Below, in pieces: positions 18,475-26,537 of a DNA stretch of 64,000 bases. This DNA comes from CAZISM01 sp964541895 (lineage in GTDB: Bacteria; Zhuqueibacterota; Zhuqueibacteria; Residuimicrobiales; Residuimicrobiaceae): NCBI GenBank assembly GCA_964541895.1, contig CAZISM010000009.1:1-64000 (forward strand), in the 5' to 3' direction. A program made the position numbers and the translations under genes. Each line of letters opens with the position of its first letter. Positions within the stretch are counted from its first letter, which is position 1. The notes below the pieces were generated by a model, which ran no database searches, was not told the DNA's origin, and saw nothing but the letters and a program-made list of their open reading frames with translations.

Positions 18475-19290
18475 ATGACCGGGCTTTTGACAGTTCTAAA
18501 TCGTCTTTTGTATAACACCGCGAGTTCTCTGTTGCGACGGCGGGACTATCTGCTGACCAAAGCGACCGCCCCTGAACAGATCAAGGCTCTGCTGGCGCGG
18601 ATCAGGCCAGGAGCGACCGAGCATGATTTGATCAGGGTGGGCGGTTCCGGGGACGGCGGCTACCTGGTGCCGGACGATCTGGAGCGGATCGAATGCTGTT
18701 TCTCACCCGGGGTGGCACAGGTCGCCGAATTCGAGTTGGCGCTGGCGCAGCGGGGCATTAGATGCTGTTTGGCGGATCATTCTGTGCCCTATCCGCCGGT
18801 TCAGCATGCGCTGTTCGATTTTGAAAAAAGGCATCTCGGGGTGATCGAGAGCGCATCCCGCACGACGCTGGAAAATTGGGTCAACCGCAAAGCCCCGCCT
18901 CAGGGCGATCTGTTGCTGCAAATGGATATTGAAGGTGATGAATATGAGGTGATTTTTGCCGCCGGCCGCGATACCCTGAAGCGGTTTCGAATTCTGGTGA
19001 TCGAATTTCATGACCTGCATCGCATCATAGAGCCCCACTATTTTAAAATAGTCGATATGACGTTTTCGAAACTGCTGCAGGATTTTTATGTGGTTCACAT
19101 ACACCCCAATAACGATCAGCCGCTCTACAGCTATAAGGAGATCCAAATTCCACCTATCGCTGAGTTTACTTTTTTGCGCCAGGACAGAGCACAACACCTG
19201 AAACCGCGCACCTCTTTTCCACACCCGCTGGATGTGAAAAACGTACGGCAGAATCCCGATTACCCGCTGCCGGCGTGCTGGTACCAGTAG
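18475..19290 (+). CDS. FkbM-like SAM-dependent methyltransferase
   Basis: This is a 271-residue protein with methyltransferase FkbM-type features. The S-adenosylmethionine-binding loop appears as VGGSGDGGYLVPDDL at residues 55-69. LLLQMDIEGDEYEVI at 146-160 matches the conserved 'lkiDvEGaE' segment of FkbM proteins. The C-terminus is rich in His and Pro and ends YPLPACWYQ. It starts 22 bases after the glycosyltransferase gene in the same direction and is probably co-transcribed. A methyltransferase next to a sugar transferase suggests O-methylation of a surface or secreted glycan. The substrate is unknown. Confidence 0.75.
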   Translation: MTGLLTVLNRLLYNTASSLLRRRDYLLTKATAPEQIKALLARIRPGATEHDLIRVGGSGDGGYLVPDDLERIECCFSPGVAQVAEFELALAQRGIRCCLADHSVPYPPVQHALFDFEKRHLGVIESASRTTLENWVNRKAPPQGDLLLQMDIEGDEYEVIFAAGRDTLKRFRILVIEFHDLHRIIEPHYFKIVDMTFSKLLQDFYVVHIHPNNDQPLYSYKEIQIPPIAEFTFLRQDRAQHLKPRTSFPHPLDVKNVRQNPDYPLPACWYQ

Positions 19291-19338
19291 TAAACAGCTG
19301 TTCGTGGCAGAAAAAGTAACTTGCAATTTATCTTGTTT

Positions 19339-19365
19339 TTGCGATTTATTTTGTTTTATTATAAT
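19339..19365 (+). promoter_or_regulatory. Probable sigma-70-like promoter of the ABC-F gene
   Basis: A perfect -10 hexamer, TATAAT (19360-19365), sits in an AT-rich block. A -35-like TTGCGA lies at 19339-19344 with a short 15-base spacer. Transcription would begin near 19372, giving a leader of about 190 bases before the ABC-F start codon. This leader holds the attenuator-like hairpins described separately. Confidence 0.5.
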
Positions 19366-19489
19366 CAAATATCGGAGTGTACGGCAGTGAAGAATTAACA
19401 TTCGAAACAACAGGTCCGGACTGCAGCGGCGGGTAGTATCGCAAGCCGCATAGGCCGTATTATGTGTGTTTCGCATGCTGCTTCTTTCT

Positions 19490-19541
19490 GCCGTGGCTCC
19501 AGGGATTGTTCCGGCCACGGCTTCATGTCGTGGCCTTTTTT
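19490..19541 (+). promoter_or_regulatory. Attenuator-like leader: mutually exclusive hairpins before the ABC-F gene
   Basis: Two hairpins compete for the same strand. The upstream one pairs GCCGTGGC (19490-19497) with GCCACGGC (19514-19521). The downstream one pairs GGCCACG (19513-19519) with CGTGGCC (19529-19535) and is followed at once by six T (19536-19541), which makes a textbook intrinsic terminator inside the leader. Forming the first would prevent the second. A possible small upstream frame begins at ATG 19462, with its early codons about 28 bases before the first stem. Antibiotic-responsive ABC-F genes in Firmicutes are controlled this way; here it is an inference from structure. Confidence 0.6.
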
Positions 19542-19562
19542 ATTCAGATACGGGATATGGAT

Positions 19563-21077
19563 ATGGCTTGCCAACAATTATCATTTGCTTCTGTCACATT
19601 TAAATACGATGGCGCTCCGGAACCGCTTTTTGCCGATCTCACCCTGCACCTTGCCGCCGGCTGGACCGGCATTGTGGGAGCGAACGGATCCGGCAAGTCC
19701 ACGCTGTTGCAGCTGGCAACCGGAATCCTGAATCCGTCGAAAGGTTCGATCCGCACGCCGGCCGCCGCGGTGTATTGCCCGCAACGAACAGACGATCCAC
19801 CGGACCGGTTTGACGAGTTTCTCCAGGATGTCGGGCCAGCCAGTCAGAGATGGAAAGGCCGGCTAGAGATCGCAGAAGATTACGGCGAGCGCTGGTCCTC
19901 GCTCTCGCACGGGGAACGCAAACGAGTGCAAATCGCAGTGGCGTTATGGCAAGAGCCCGAGTTGCTGGCCATTGACGAGCCGACCAACCATCTCGATCGT
20001 CACGCCCGCGAACGGATTGAGGATGCGTTGTGGTTGTATGAGGGCGTCGGACTTTTGGTCAGTCACGATCGCGAGATGCTCGACCGGTTGTGCCGAGCCT
20101 GTCTGTTTATGGTGCCGCCCACGGTTATTCATCGACCGGGCGGCTATACGGCGGCGTCTGCCATCGTTGCGCAGGAAAAATCGGCACAGCAGCGGCAGCG
20201 TGAGATACACAAGAATGCTTTAAAGAATCTGCAACAGGAAGCGGTGCGACGCAAGGAAAAGGCGATGCAGGCCGACAGGCAGCGTTCCAAACGGCATTTG
20301 GCTCGCGGGGATCATGATGGCCGGGCAAAAAAAGACAGGGTCAGGTTAAGCGGCAAAGACGGGCAGGCTGGAAAATTATCCAGCCAGCTGCAGGGCCGGC
20401 TGGATCAATTGCAGGAGAGCGTGGACTCTGTCAAGATTGAAAAAGCTTATACCCTGGGCATCTGGCTGCCGGGAACCGGCAGCAAACGGGATTTCCTCCT
20501 CAATATGCCGTCGGGGAGGTTGCCGCTGGGCGACAAGGAACTCACCTATCCGGCTCTGGCGGTCAAGCCATCCGACCGAATCGCGATTACGGGACTGAAC
20601 GGGACAGGCAAGAGCACGCTGCTGAGATATCTGTTAGGGCAACTCAGGACCGAGCCGGAACGGATCACCTACATTCCTCAGGAGATCGCCTTGCAGGAGT
20701 CGCAGCATATTTTGGCCGATGCGCGCAACCTGCGCGACGACCGGCTCGGTCATGTGATGACCGTCGTCAGCCGGTTGAACTCGCGCCCGGACCGATTGCT
20801 CTATTCGTCCGAACCCAGTCCGGGCGAAATACGCAAGCTGTTGCTGGCGCTGGGCATGGCTCTGGAACCGCACATTATAATTCTCGATGAACCGACCAAT
20901 CACCTCGATCTGGAATCCATTCGTTGCCTGGAACTGGCCTTGGCCGATTGCCCCTGTGCGCTGGTTCTGGTCAGCCATGATCGTTATTTTTTGCAGCGAT
21001 TGACAACCATCAACTGGCATTTGCAGGCCGGTGAAAATAAAACATCCATCAGCTTGAGTGTTCGTTCCATGGATTGA
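19563..21077 (+). CDS. ABC-F family ATPase (ribosome-associated, possible antibiotic-resistance type)
   Basis: This soluble protein of about 504 residues has two ABC domains and no transmembrane segment, as in ribosome-binding ABC-F proteins. Domain 1 has Walker A GANGSGKS (about 39-46), signature SLSHGERK (about 112-119) and Walker B LLAIDEPTNHLD. A basic, charged linker of about 85 residues (about 205-292) corresponds to the arm that enters the ribosomal exit site. Domain 2 has Walker A GLNGTGKS (about 344-351), signature SPGEIRK and Walker B IIILDEPTNHLD. The frame is open from 19464 and another ATG lies at 19557. I chose 19563 because it begins at the conserved beta-strand and has a GGGA-like site upstream. 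An attenuator-like leader precedes it, which suggests drug-induced expression. Whether it protects against antibiotics or helps normal translation is not decided by sequence. Confidence 0.88.
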   Translation: MACQQLSFASVTFKYDGAPEPLFADLTLHLAAGWTGIVGANGSGKSTLLQLATGILNPSKGSIRTPAAAVYCPQRTDDPPDRFDEFLQDVGPASQRWKGRLEIAEDYGERWSSLSHGERKRVQIAVALWQEPELLAIDEPTNHLDRHARERIEDALWLYEGVGLLVSHDREMLDRLCRACLFMVPPTVIHRPGGYTAASAIVAQEKSAQQRQREIHKNALKNLQQEAVRRKEKAMQADRQRSKRHLARGDHDGRAKKDRVRLSGKDGQAGKLSSQLQGRLDQLQESVDSVKIEKAYTLGIWLPGTGSKRDFLLNMPSGRLPLGDKELTYPALAVKPSDRIAITGLNGTGKSTLLRYLLGQLRTEPERITYIPQEIALQESQHILADARNLRDDRLGHVMTVVSRLNSRPDRLLYSSEPSPGEIRKLLLALGMALEPHIIILDEPTNHLDLESIRCLELALADCPCALVLVSHDRYFLQRLTTINWHLQAGENKTSISLSVRSMD

Positions 21078-21184
21078 TCGTGCCAACTCGTGTGGCAGGG
21101 AAAGCTGGAGATCCGTACACGTTTTCACAAACGCAGCCCAAACTTCAGCTGGTTGATAACACTTTGCAGAAACGAGAAGGGATG

Positions 21185-21229
21185 CCCGGAGTTGCCGTTT
21201 TTTATTCGGCAACTCCGGGAGTCTGATTT
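21185..21229 (+). terminator. Strong terminator hairpin between convergent genes
   Basis: CCCGGAGTTGCCG (21185-21197) and CGGCAACTCCGGG (21207-21219) form a perfect 13-bp stem with a T-rich loop, followed by GTCTGATTTTT. It lies between the ends of the ABC-F gene and the GH141-like gene on the other strand, so it may act on both transcripts. Confidence 0.75.
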
Positions 21230-21254
21230 TTAATTTCGACTCATGGGCCTGCGG

Positions 21255-24200
21255 TCACTGCTTGTCTTGCACCAGAACATTCCAGTCGGTAAACTCGACC
21301 GTATACTGTTTCTGATCCGGTGAGCCGGCGGCCAGTCCCAGATCGATGGCGCGGTTGAGGCCGGGAATGAGATTGGTCTGGCGTTTGATAATCCAGTTGA
21401 TGCCGTCCAGGCTGATATAGCCGGTAAAGCGGTCGCCATGACGCTCCAGCTTGATCCAGATGGGGGTCGGCGAGTTTTCCGGCAGGTTTTCGCTGGCTGC
21501 TTTGTGCATGCAGCCGTCGCCGAATTCGTCGTATTCGATGCCGGCCCGGCCGGGCGTACTGAACATCAGCACCGAGCCTTTGCTGCCCCGCTCGACGTCA
21601 AAGCTTTTGCTGATATCGTTGCGGACAAACAGTCCGGCGCGGTACCACTCGTTGGTGCGTTCGCCAAAGGCTGCTATTTTGACCGTGGCGATGAAATCGC
21701 CCTGCAGCTGTTTGAGATAGACCGTGGCATAGGCGTCTTCGGCGTGATAAAAATCCCAGCCGCTGGCTTTGACGGTATAACGGCCCCGGTTCTGGTCCAC
21801 CAGAACCTGCGCCGGTTTGGCTTTGGGCGAAATGTACTGCAGCAGTTTCTGTTTTTTCATATCCAGCGCTTTGCTCTTGAGCACCAGCAGGTGAGCGACA
21901 TCGCTGTTGCCGATGCGGACGGCGTGTTCACCCGGGCCTGGGCTGACCTCGAAGGAGACCTGTTTGGACTCTTTGCCGTTGAACGCAAGCCGGTAGCTGT
22001 TGATGACGTTATCGTCCACATACAGCTGGATGGCCGTCTCGGTGGCCGTGGTCTGAACATTCGTCGCCAGAGCGGTCACGCGCACATGTTGTCCGGCAAG
22101 GATGCGTTCTTCGGAACAGGCGATGTGGTCGTAAATGATGGTCGGTTTTTCGCCCTCTACCTGCACGGTCTCGGGTTTGGTTTCGCCGATGGCGATTTCC
22201 GTTGTCCCCGGTTCCACCAGGCGCAGATCGAATTCAATGTTGTGGGTATTGTTGCGAATGGTCGGGAACGGTTTTTTCTGCACCGGCTTGCGATTCACGT
22301 ACAACCAGACCTCCGCCACGCCCGAGCTGCCGATATTGGTTACCTCTGCGCCGACCTGGATGAGCGAACCGGTGGCCAGCGACGGTGGGACAGGCCGGCC
22401 CTGGTAATTCAGGCGCAGGTGCGAACACACCAGCTCCGGTTTGCCTTCGATTATTTTTTCCGGCGCCGTTTTGGGCGGATCGATGAGAAAATTGTTGATA
22501 TAGGTATTGTCACTCAGATAGGTACCGCAGAGTTTCATGGTACCCTGCTCGATATCGTAATAGATATTATTTTGCACGTTCCAGCCGCTGGACATGTTGT
22601 CGAACCAAAAGGCCACGTTGTCGCTGAAAAAGCCGCGCTCGACGCGATGAACAATATTATTGCGGATGTGGGAGTCATAGGTCATGCCGTTGGTCACGAT
22701 CACGCCGGCGTCATCGGCATCGGTCTGCACCTGGTCAAAATGGTTGTATTCGATGACGATGTTGTCGTTGAGATTGCCTTCCAGGCCGCCGCCGCCGCAA
22801 TCCATGGTGTAGGGCCGGCCTGTTTTGGTGAAATAGTTGTGCGATACTGTGGTGTGCAGGGTGTTGAACACGGCCAGGGTGATGCCGCCGCCATGGCCGC
22901 AATTGGAAAACGTATTGCGGGTGAGCAGGGTTTCTCTGGTGAGTTGTCCGAGTTTGCCGTTTTTCACATCGCCGGTGCCGACCATGTGCAGTGCGCCCTG
23001 CTCGAGTCCGTCAAAAAGGTTGTCAAAGATTCGCATTTGGTAGCAGCCCTGGCCGATGTGCATGCCGACGCCGAAACATGCGCGCAATTCCGATTGGGCG
23101 AATTCGCACTGAAGGGCGTATTCATACGTGATGGCCACACAACCGGGAGTGGCATCGTAATAGTGCGGAAAATTTCTAAAGTTCTCCTTTGCCCCTTCAA
23201 AGGCCAGGCCGTAAAAGCGCAGATTGCGCACCGGCTTCTCCTCCGTGCCTTTGATCTGCACCAGTTGGTTGAGTTGCGGCACGCACAGGTTGGCGCTGTT
23301 CGGATCCGCTATATCGCCGGCAGGGATATAGCGGAGCTCATGGGCCATTTTATCAAAGAACCATTCTCCGGCGGTATCCAGCAGGCCGGGTATGTTCTCG
23401 ATATAATAGCGCGGCGGCACCACCAGCAGGCCATTGTGGCCGCCGGGCCCGTCCTCCGGTTCGCGCAGGTAGGCGATCTGCTTTTTCATATCGATGCGCG
23501 CGATGGAATTGTAGGCGGTCCGCCAGCGCAACAGAATGGCGATGCGGTTGTCCTGCATGTTTTCCCAGGGCTGAATATCGCCCGGGGTAAATGGGATCTC
23601 GGACGTGGAAGCGGGGGTGTGGCGCAAGGTAAAATAGCCGGTATTCGGTGTGCGCGCCAGCGTTTGCTTCTTGCCGTTGGCGACGAAAGCCGGGACCTCC
23701 TCCATGGGCAGCGGCGCCGACCAGACCTCCCCGTTCTTTTTCCAGGAGGTCACTTTGACTGCGCCGGAAATTACCGGCTTTTCACCCGGATAGGCGGCCC
23801 AGGTGACATAGTTGTCGCGCAGATGATGCCATTCGAATGCGCCCGAGGGGAGGTTGGTTTCAATACGCTCGCCGCCGTCTTCAGCAGTGAACACGAGCGG
23901 CTGCGACAGCGTGTAATAGCCCTGGCGGACGAAAACAAGGATGTCTTTGCCTTTGCCAAAAGGATAGGCGGTGCCCACATAGCGCACATCGATCGGCTTG
24001 CCCTTGGGCTGGTAGACTCTGCTTTTCAATTCGCGCACGGCACGCTGCGCCCGTGCCAGCGTGGCAAAAGGGCCGTCGCTGCCGGAGGCATTGGCTTCTG
24101 CCAGCGTGCCGGACCACTGGTCGTTTCCGGTTGGTGAAACAAAAAAATCCGCTTTTGCCCCGGCGGCGGAAAATGGCAGCCACCCTTCGCTTCGAACCAG

Positions 24201-24305
24201 CTTGCCGTCGCGATTCTGAGCATTCAATGAAGAGCCTGATATAACGGTCCATACGGCAAAGATGCAGAGCAAGACGGCTGATGTGCGAGATGTTTTGTCG
24301 GTCAT
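21255..24305 (-). CDS. Secreted right-handed beta-helix glycosidase-like protein (GH141-like) with lectin-like C-terminal domain
   Basis: This is a 1016-residue secreted protein. The mature N-terminus has FFVSPTGNDQWSGTL followed by GPFATLARAQRAVRELK, the opening typical of GH141 and related parallel beta-helix glycosidases. The helix continues to about residue 620 with Asn-rich turns (NTFSNCGHGGGITLAV, NNIVHRVERGFFSDN). Next are one or two CARDB-like beta-sandwich segments (about 640-800). A C-terminal DUF1349/concanavalin-like domain (about 830-1010) has GWDFYHAEDAYATVYLKQ and a YISLDGINW strand. Characterised GH141 members are alpha-L-fucosidases or xylanases. One acts on rhamnogalacturonan II, which would fit the neighbouring enzymes. 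No T9SS sorting domain is present. Catalytic residues were not assigned. Confidence 0.75.
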   Translation of the reverse strand: MTDKTSRTSAVLLCIFAVWTVISGSSLNAQNRDGKLVRSEGWLPFSAAGAKADFFVSPTGNDQWSGTLAEANASGSDGPFATLARAQRAVRELKSRVYQPKGKPIDVRYVGTAYPFGKGKDILVFVRQGYYTLSQPLVFTAEDGGERIETNLPSGAFEWHHLRDNYVTWAAYPGEKPVISGAVKVTSWKKNGEVWSAPLPMEEVPAFVANGKKQTLARTPNTGYFTLRHTPASTSEIPFTPGDIQPWENMQDNRIAILLRWRTAYNSIARIDMKKQIAYLREPEDGPGGHNGLLVVPPRYYIENIPGLLDTAGEWFFDKMAHELRYIPAGDIADPNSANLCVPQLNQLVQIKGTEEKPVRNLRFYGLAFEGAKENFRNFPHYYDATPGCVAITYEYALQCEFAQSELRACFGVGMHIGQGCYQMRIFDNLFDGLEQGALHMVGTGDVKNGKLGQLTRETLLTRNTFSNCGHGGGITLAVFNTLHTTVSHNYFTKTGRPYTMDCGGGGLEGNLNDNIVIEYNHFDQVQTDADDAGVIVTNGMTYDSHIRNNIVHRVERGFFSDNVAFWFDNMSSGWNVQNNIYYDIEQGTMKLCGTYLSDNTYINNFLIDPPKTAPEKIIEGKPELVCSHLRLNYQGRPVPPSLATGSLIQVGAEVTNIGSSGVAEVWLYVNRKPVQKKPFPTIRNNTHNIEFDLRLVEPGTTEIAIGETKPETVQVEGEKPTIIYDHIACSEERILAGQHVRVTALATNVQTTATETAIQLYVDDNVINSYRLAFNGKESKQVSFEVSPGPGEHAVRIGNSDVAHLLVLKSKALDMKKQKLLQYISPKAKPAQVLVDQNRGRYTVKASGWDFYHAEDAYATVYLKQLQGDFIATVKIAAFGERTNEWYRAGLFVRNDISKSFDVERGSKGSVLMFSTPGRAGIEYDEFGDGCMHKAASENLPENSPTPIWIKLERHGDRFTGYISLDGINWIIKRQTNLIPGLNRAIDLGLAAGSPDQKQYTVEFTDWNVLVQDKQ

Positions 24306-24504
24306 ACCTTATATTCCCTGTTGGTGGTGATTATGTTTGCATGCTGTTTAAACTGGAGGAATAAAATAAGGAATTGCAGTTGAAAAATCAAAGTGCAAAA
24401 TAGCGAAAAGGACTTTTGCCTGAGTGATAATACCCCTTGTGATCGAGCCTGGTATTAATTATCTTTGGCATATTTCATCGTTGCCATGCATGGTGAGGAT
24501 AGCA

Positions 24505-26154
24505 ATGAAACTTTTTTTTGCTGCAAGATGGTACCAGAGGGTCAGGCGAGCGTCCGCAGTGGTTCTATGCTCTTTCCTGACTGCCGCTTCGGCAGATGTT
24601 AAAATCGACGCCTATTCCTTTGAGCACGATGTGGCCAGCCGCAGCTTTGCGGTGACAGCGAACGGCTGCGAAATTCCTGTGGCGGAGGTTCCGGCCATGG
24701 ATGCCGCCGAGCGGAACAGAATGGCCGAGGCCTATCTAAAGCTGCCGTCCTATTGTCATATATACGATCCTGCGTGTATGCAGCTGCATGCGGCTCACCT
24801 GGCCGGCAACGGCGACATCGATCTTCTAATCACCGTGGCGGAGGAGATAAACGATTTTGACGTGTACTCGATTGTGGCGCCGAGCCGGGCGCTGAAATCC
24901 GGAAAAGTTTTAAAACTCGCGGTTAAAGGAAAGCAGGAGCCTCGATACTTTATCATCCGCATCGATCAACTTCCGCCCCTGGTAGTGGCGATCGATCGGC
25001 TGGAAACGTTGGACAAACATTCCTCCTCAGTCATAGATGCCAGCCGCTATCTGACCGATGCCAGCGGCAGGTCCGATCAGACCCCTGGTCTGCAAAAGGC
25101 GTTTGAGGCGGCGAACGGTACGGGCAGGATGCTGTACATCCCGCGCGGTACGTTCAGGATCGATCAATTGCATATCATAAACGGTCACAATTTCAGCATT
25201 TATCTGGCTCCCGGCTGCCTGCTCAAGGTGCGCCCCAGCGAGCAGGGAGAAAACCAGCACCGCCACGGCTTGTGGCTGCAGGATTGTCGCAATCTGACCA
25301 TTTGGGGGCCAGGCGGGATAGATCATCAGGCCTATGAACACTATGCGATCTATCACAACAACTATCAGGATGGCATGGTGGATTACTATACCAGCAACGA
25401 AGGGTGTCCCTGGATCACGCAATCGCCGCTTTTTATAACCGGATCGCAGAACATTGTCGTGGACGGTCTGGTCATTCGCAATGGCCGGAATTTCAACATC
25501 AATGTTCGCAATAGTGATCATATAACTTTGCGCCGGATCAAGATATTGACGCCGCCGGCCAGTACCCCGGAATATGCAGACGGGATCAATACCAGCAGTT
25601 GCCGACACGTTCTGGTGGAGAACTGTCTGGTCGCCTGCAATGACGACTGTTTCGCTTCCGGCCATTACTTTGCAGCGTGGGATCATCGATCAGCTGAAAA
25701 CCATGTTGTCCGCGGCATGCTGGGCTGGAATATGCGCGCCAATGCCGTCCGATTGGGCTTTTACGCCGCCTTTGATCAGGGTGATTTTACCTTTGAAAAC
25801 TGCTGTTTCGTTGCCATGCCTTTTGGCTCGGTGTTGATCCATGCTCTGCATCCGCATGGCGATGGAGTCCCCGCCCGCTATGGGACTATACGCTTGAGCA
25901 ACTGCACCTTTGCCACAGCGGAAAAGCTCAAGGTGTTGTTTTCCGTTGAAAAAGCGTCGATAACGAATCTGGAATTAAAGAAGGTGAGGTTTGCGGGAGG
26001 CCTTCAGGACAGAGCCAGGTTTATGGTGGAGGGAGATCCGGACGCGCCCATCGATCGTGTAGAGCTGGATCATGTATTTTTGAATGGTAAAAAGATTGAT
26101 AAAGAAAATCTTTTGCTGCAGCTGAAAAATATACGCCGCATTGAAATAAAGTAA
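24505..26154 (+). CDS. GH28-like secreted parallel beta-helix hydrolase
   Basis: This 549-residue protein has a signal peptide, an N-terminal beta-sandwich of about 160 residues (ADVKIDAYSFEHDVASRSF, with the typical linker to the helix IDRLETLD), and a right-handed beta-helix from about residue 175. The key segment is YADGIN (358-361), followed by CNDDCFASGHY (378-388). These stand where NTDG and GDDG occur in GH28/GH49-type enzymes, so three Asp residues (359, 380, 381) are candidates for catalysis. The N-terminal module fits the domain preceding the helix in GH49 and some GH28 enzymes. It is transcribed away from the GH141-like gene, with 199 bases between. The chosen ATG has GAGGATAGC upstream; the frame is open from 24424. 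The substrate is probably a pectic or other plant glycan. Confidence 0.72.
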   Translation: MKLFFAARWYQRVRRASAVVLCSFLTAASADVKIDAYSFEHDVASRSFAVTANGCEIPVAEVPAMDAAERNRMAEAYLKLPSYCHIYDPACMQLHAAHLAGNGDIDLLITVAEEINDFDVYSIVAPSRALKSGKVLKLAVKGKQEPRYFIIRIDQLPPLVVAIDRLETLDKHSSSVIDASRYLTDASGRSDQTPGLQKAFEAANGTGRMLYIPRGTFRIDQLHIINGHNFSIYLAPGCLLKVRPSEQGENQHRHGLWLQDCRNLTIWGPGGIDHQAYEHYAIYHNNYQDGMVDYYTSNEGCPWITQSPLFITGSQNIVVDGLVIRNGRNFNINVRNSDHITLRRIKILTPPASTPEYADGINTSSCRHVLVENCLVACNDDCFASGHYFAAWDHRSAENHVVRGMLGWNMRANAVRLGFYAAFDQGDFTFENCCFVAMPFGSVLIHALHPHGDGVPARYGTIRLSNCTFATAEKLKVLFSVEKASITNLELKKVRFAGGLQDRARFMVEGDPDAPIDRVELDHVFLNGKKIDKENLLLQLKNIRRIEIK

Positions 26155-26241
26155 TCAGGACTGTGCTGAGGTATGACCTCCTGGCAGCTGTTTTTGTCTT
26201 TGCTTCTGATGCGTAAAAAAACGCCGGGCGATCATTATCCA

Positions 26242-26412
26242 CCCCCCCTGTCATGGCGAGCGCAGGTGCGGAATGTGAAAAAGGGACGGTGTCGATATGC
26301 AGCGAAGCAATCTCGGGCATTCGTTCCATATCACTCGTTGAGATTGCCACGCTCCATGCAAGGCCCATCTCTTTGTAACAAACAGTTCCTCCGCTCGCAA
26401 TGACAGGGGGGG
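26242..26412. repeat. Full-length MITE-like palindromic intergenic repeat (copy A)
   Basis: The 171-bp element has inverted ends: CCCCCCCTGTCAT-GGCGAGCG at 26242-26262 and its complement CGCTCGCAATGACAGGGGGG at the right end (26392-26411). Inside, ATGCAGCGAAGCAATCTC (26297-26314) is the exact complement of an 18-base stretch in copy C near 46696. It occupies most of the 383-base gap between two converging genes and carries no open frame. The right end CGCTCGCAATGACAG is shared by all three copies in the window. Confidence 0.75.
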
Positions 26413-26537
26413 CGCAATCTCAGGCGACACTCCCGTATCCCATTTTCAACCGTCGCGCCGGGACCGCGGCGTTGCTCCCTGAATCAAGGTTGATCCCCCG
26501 GACGATTCGCAGCTCAACTTTTCATAACAAAGGTCGT

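Noticed and set aside
21438..24137. 899-codon open frame on the plus strand opposite the GH141-like gene
   Set aside because: It is the antisense shadow of a gene with strong domain signals. It has no ribosome binding site, and its translation is a low-complexity mix of Val, His and Ala without domains.
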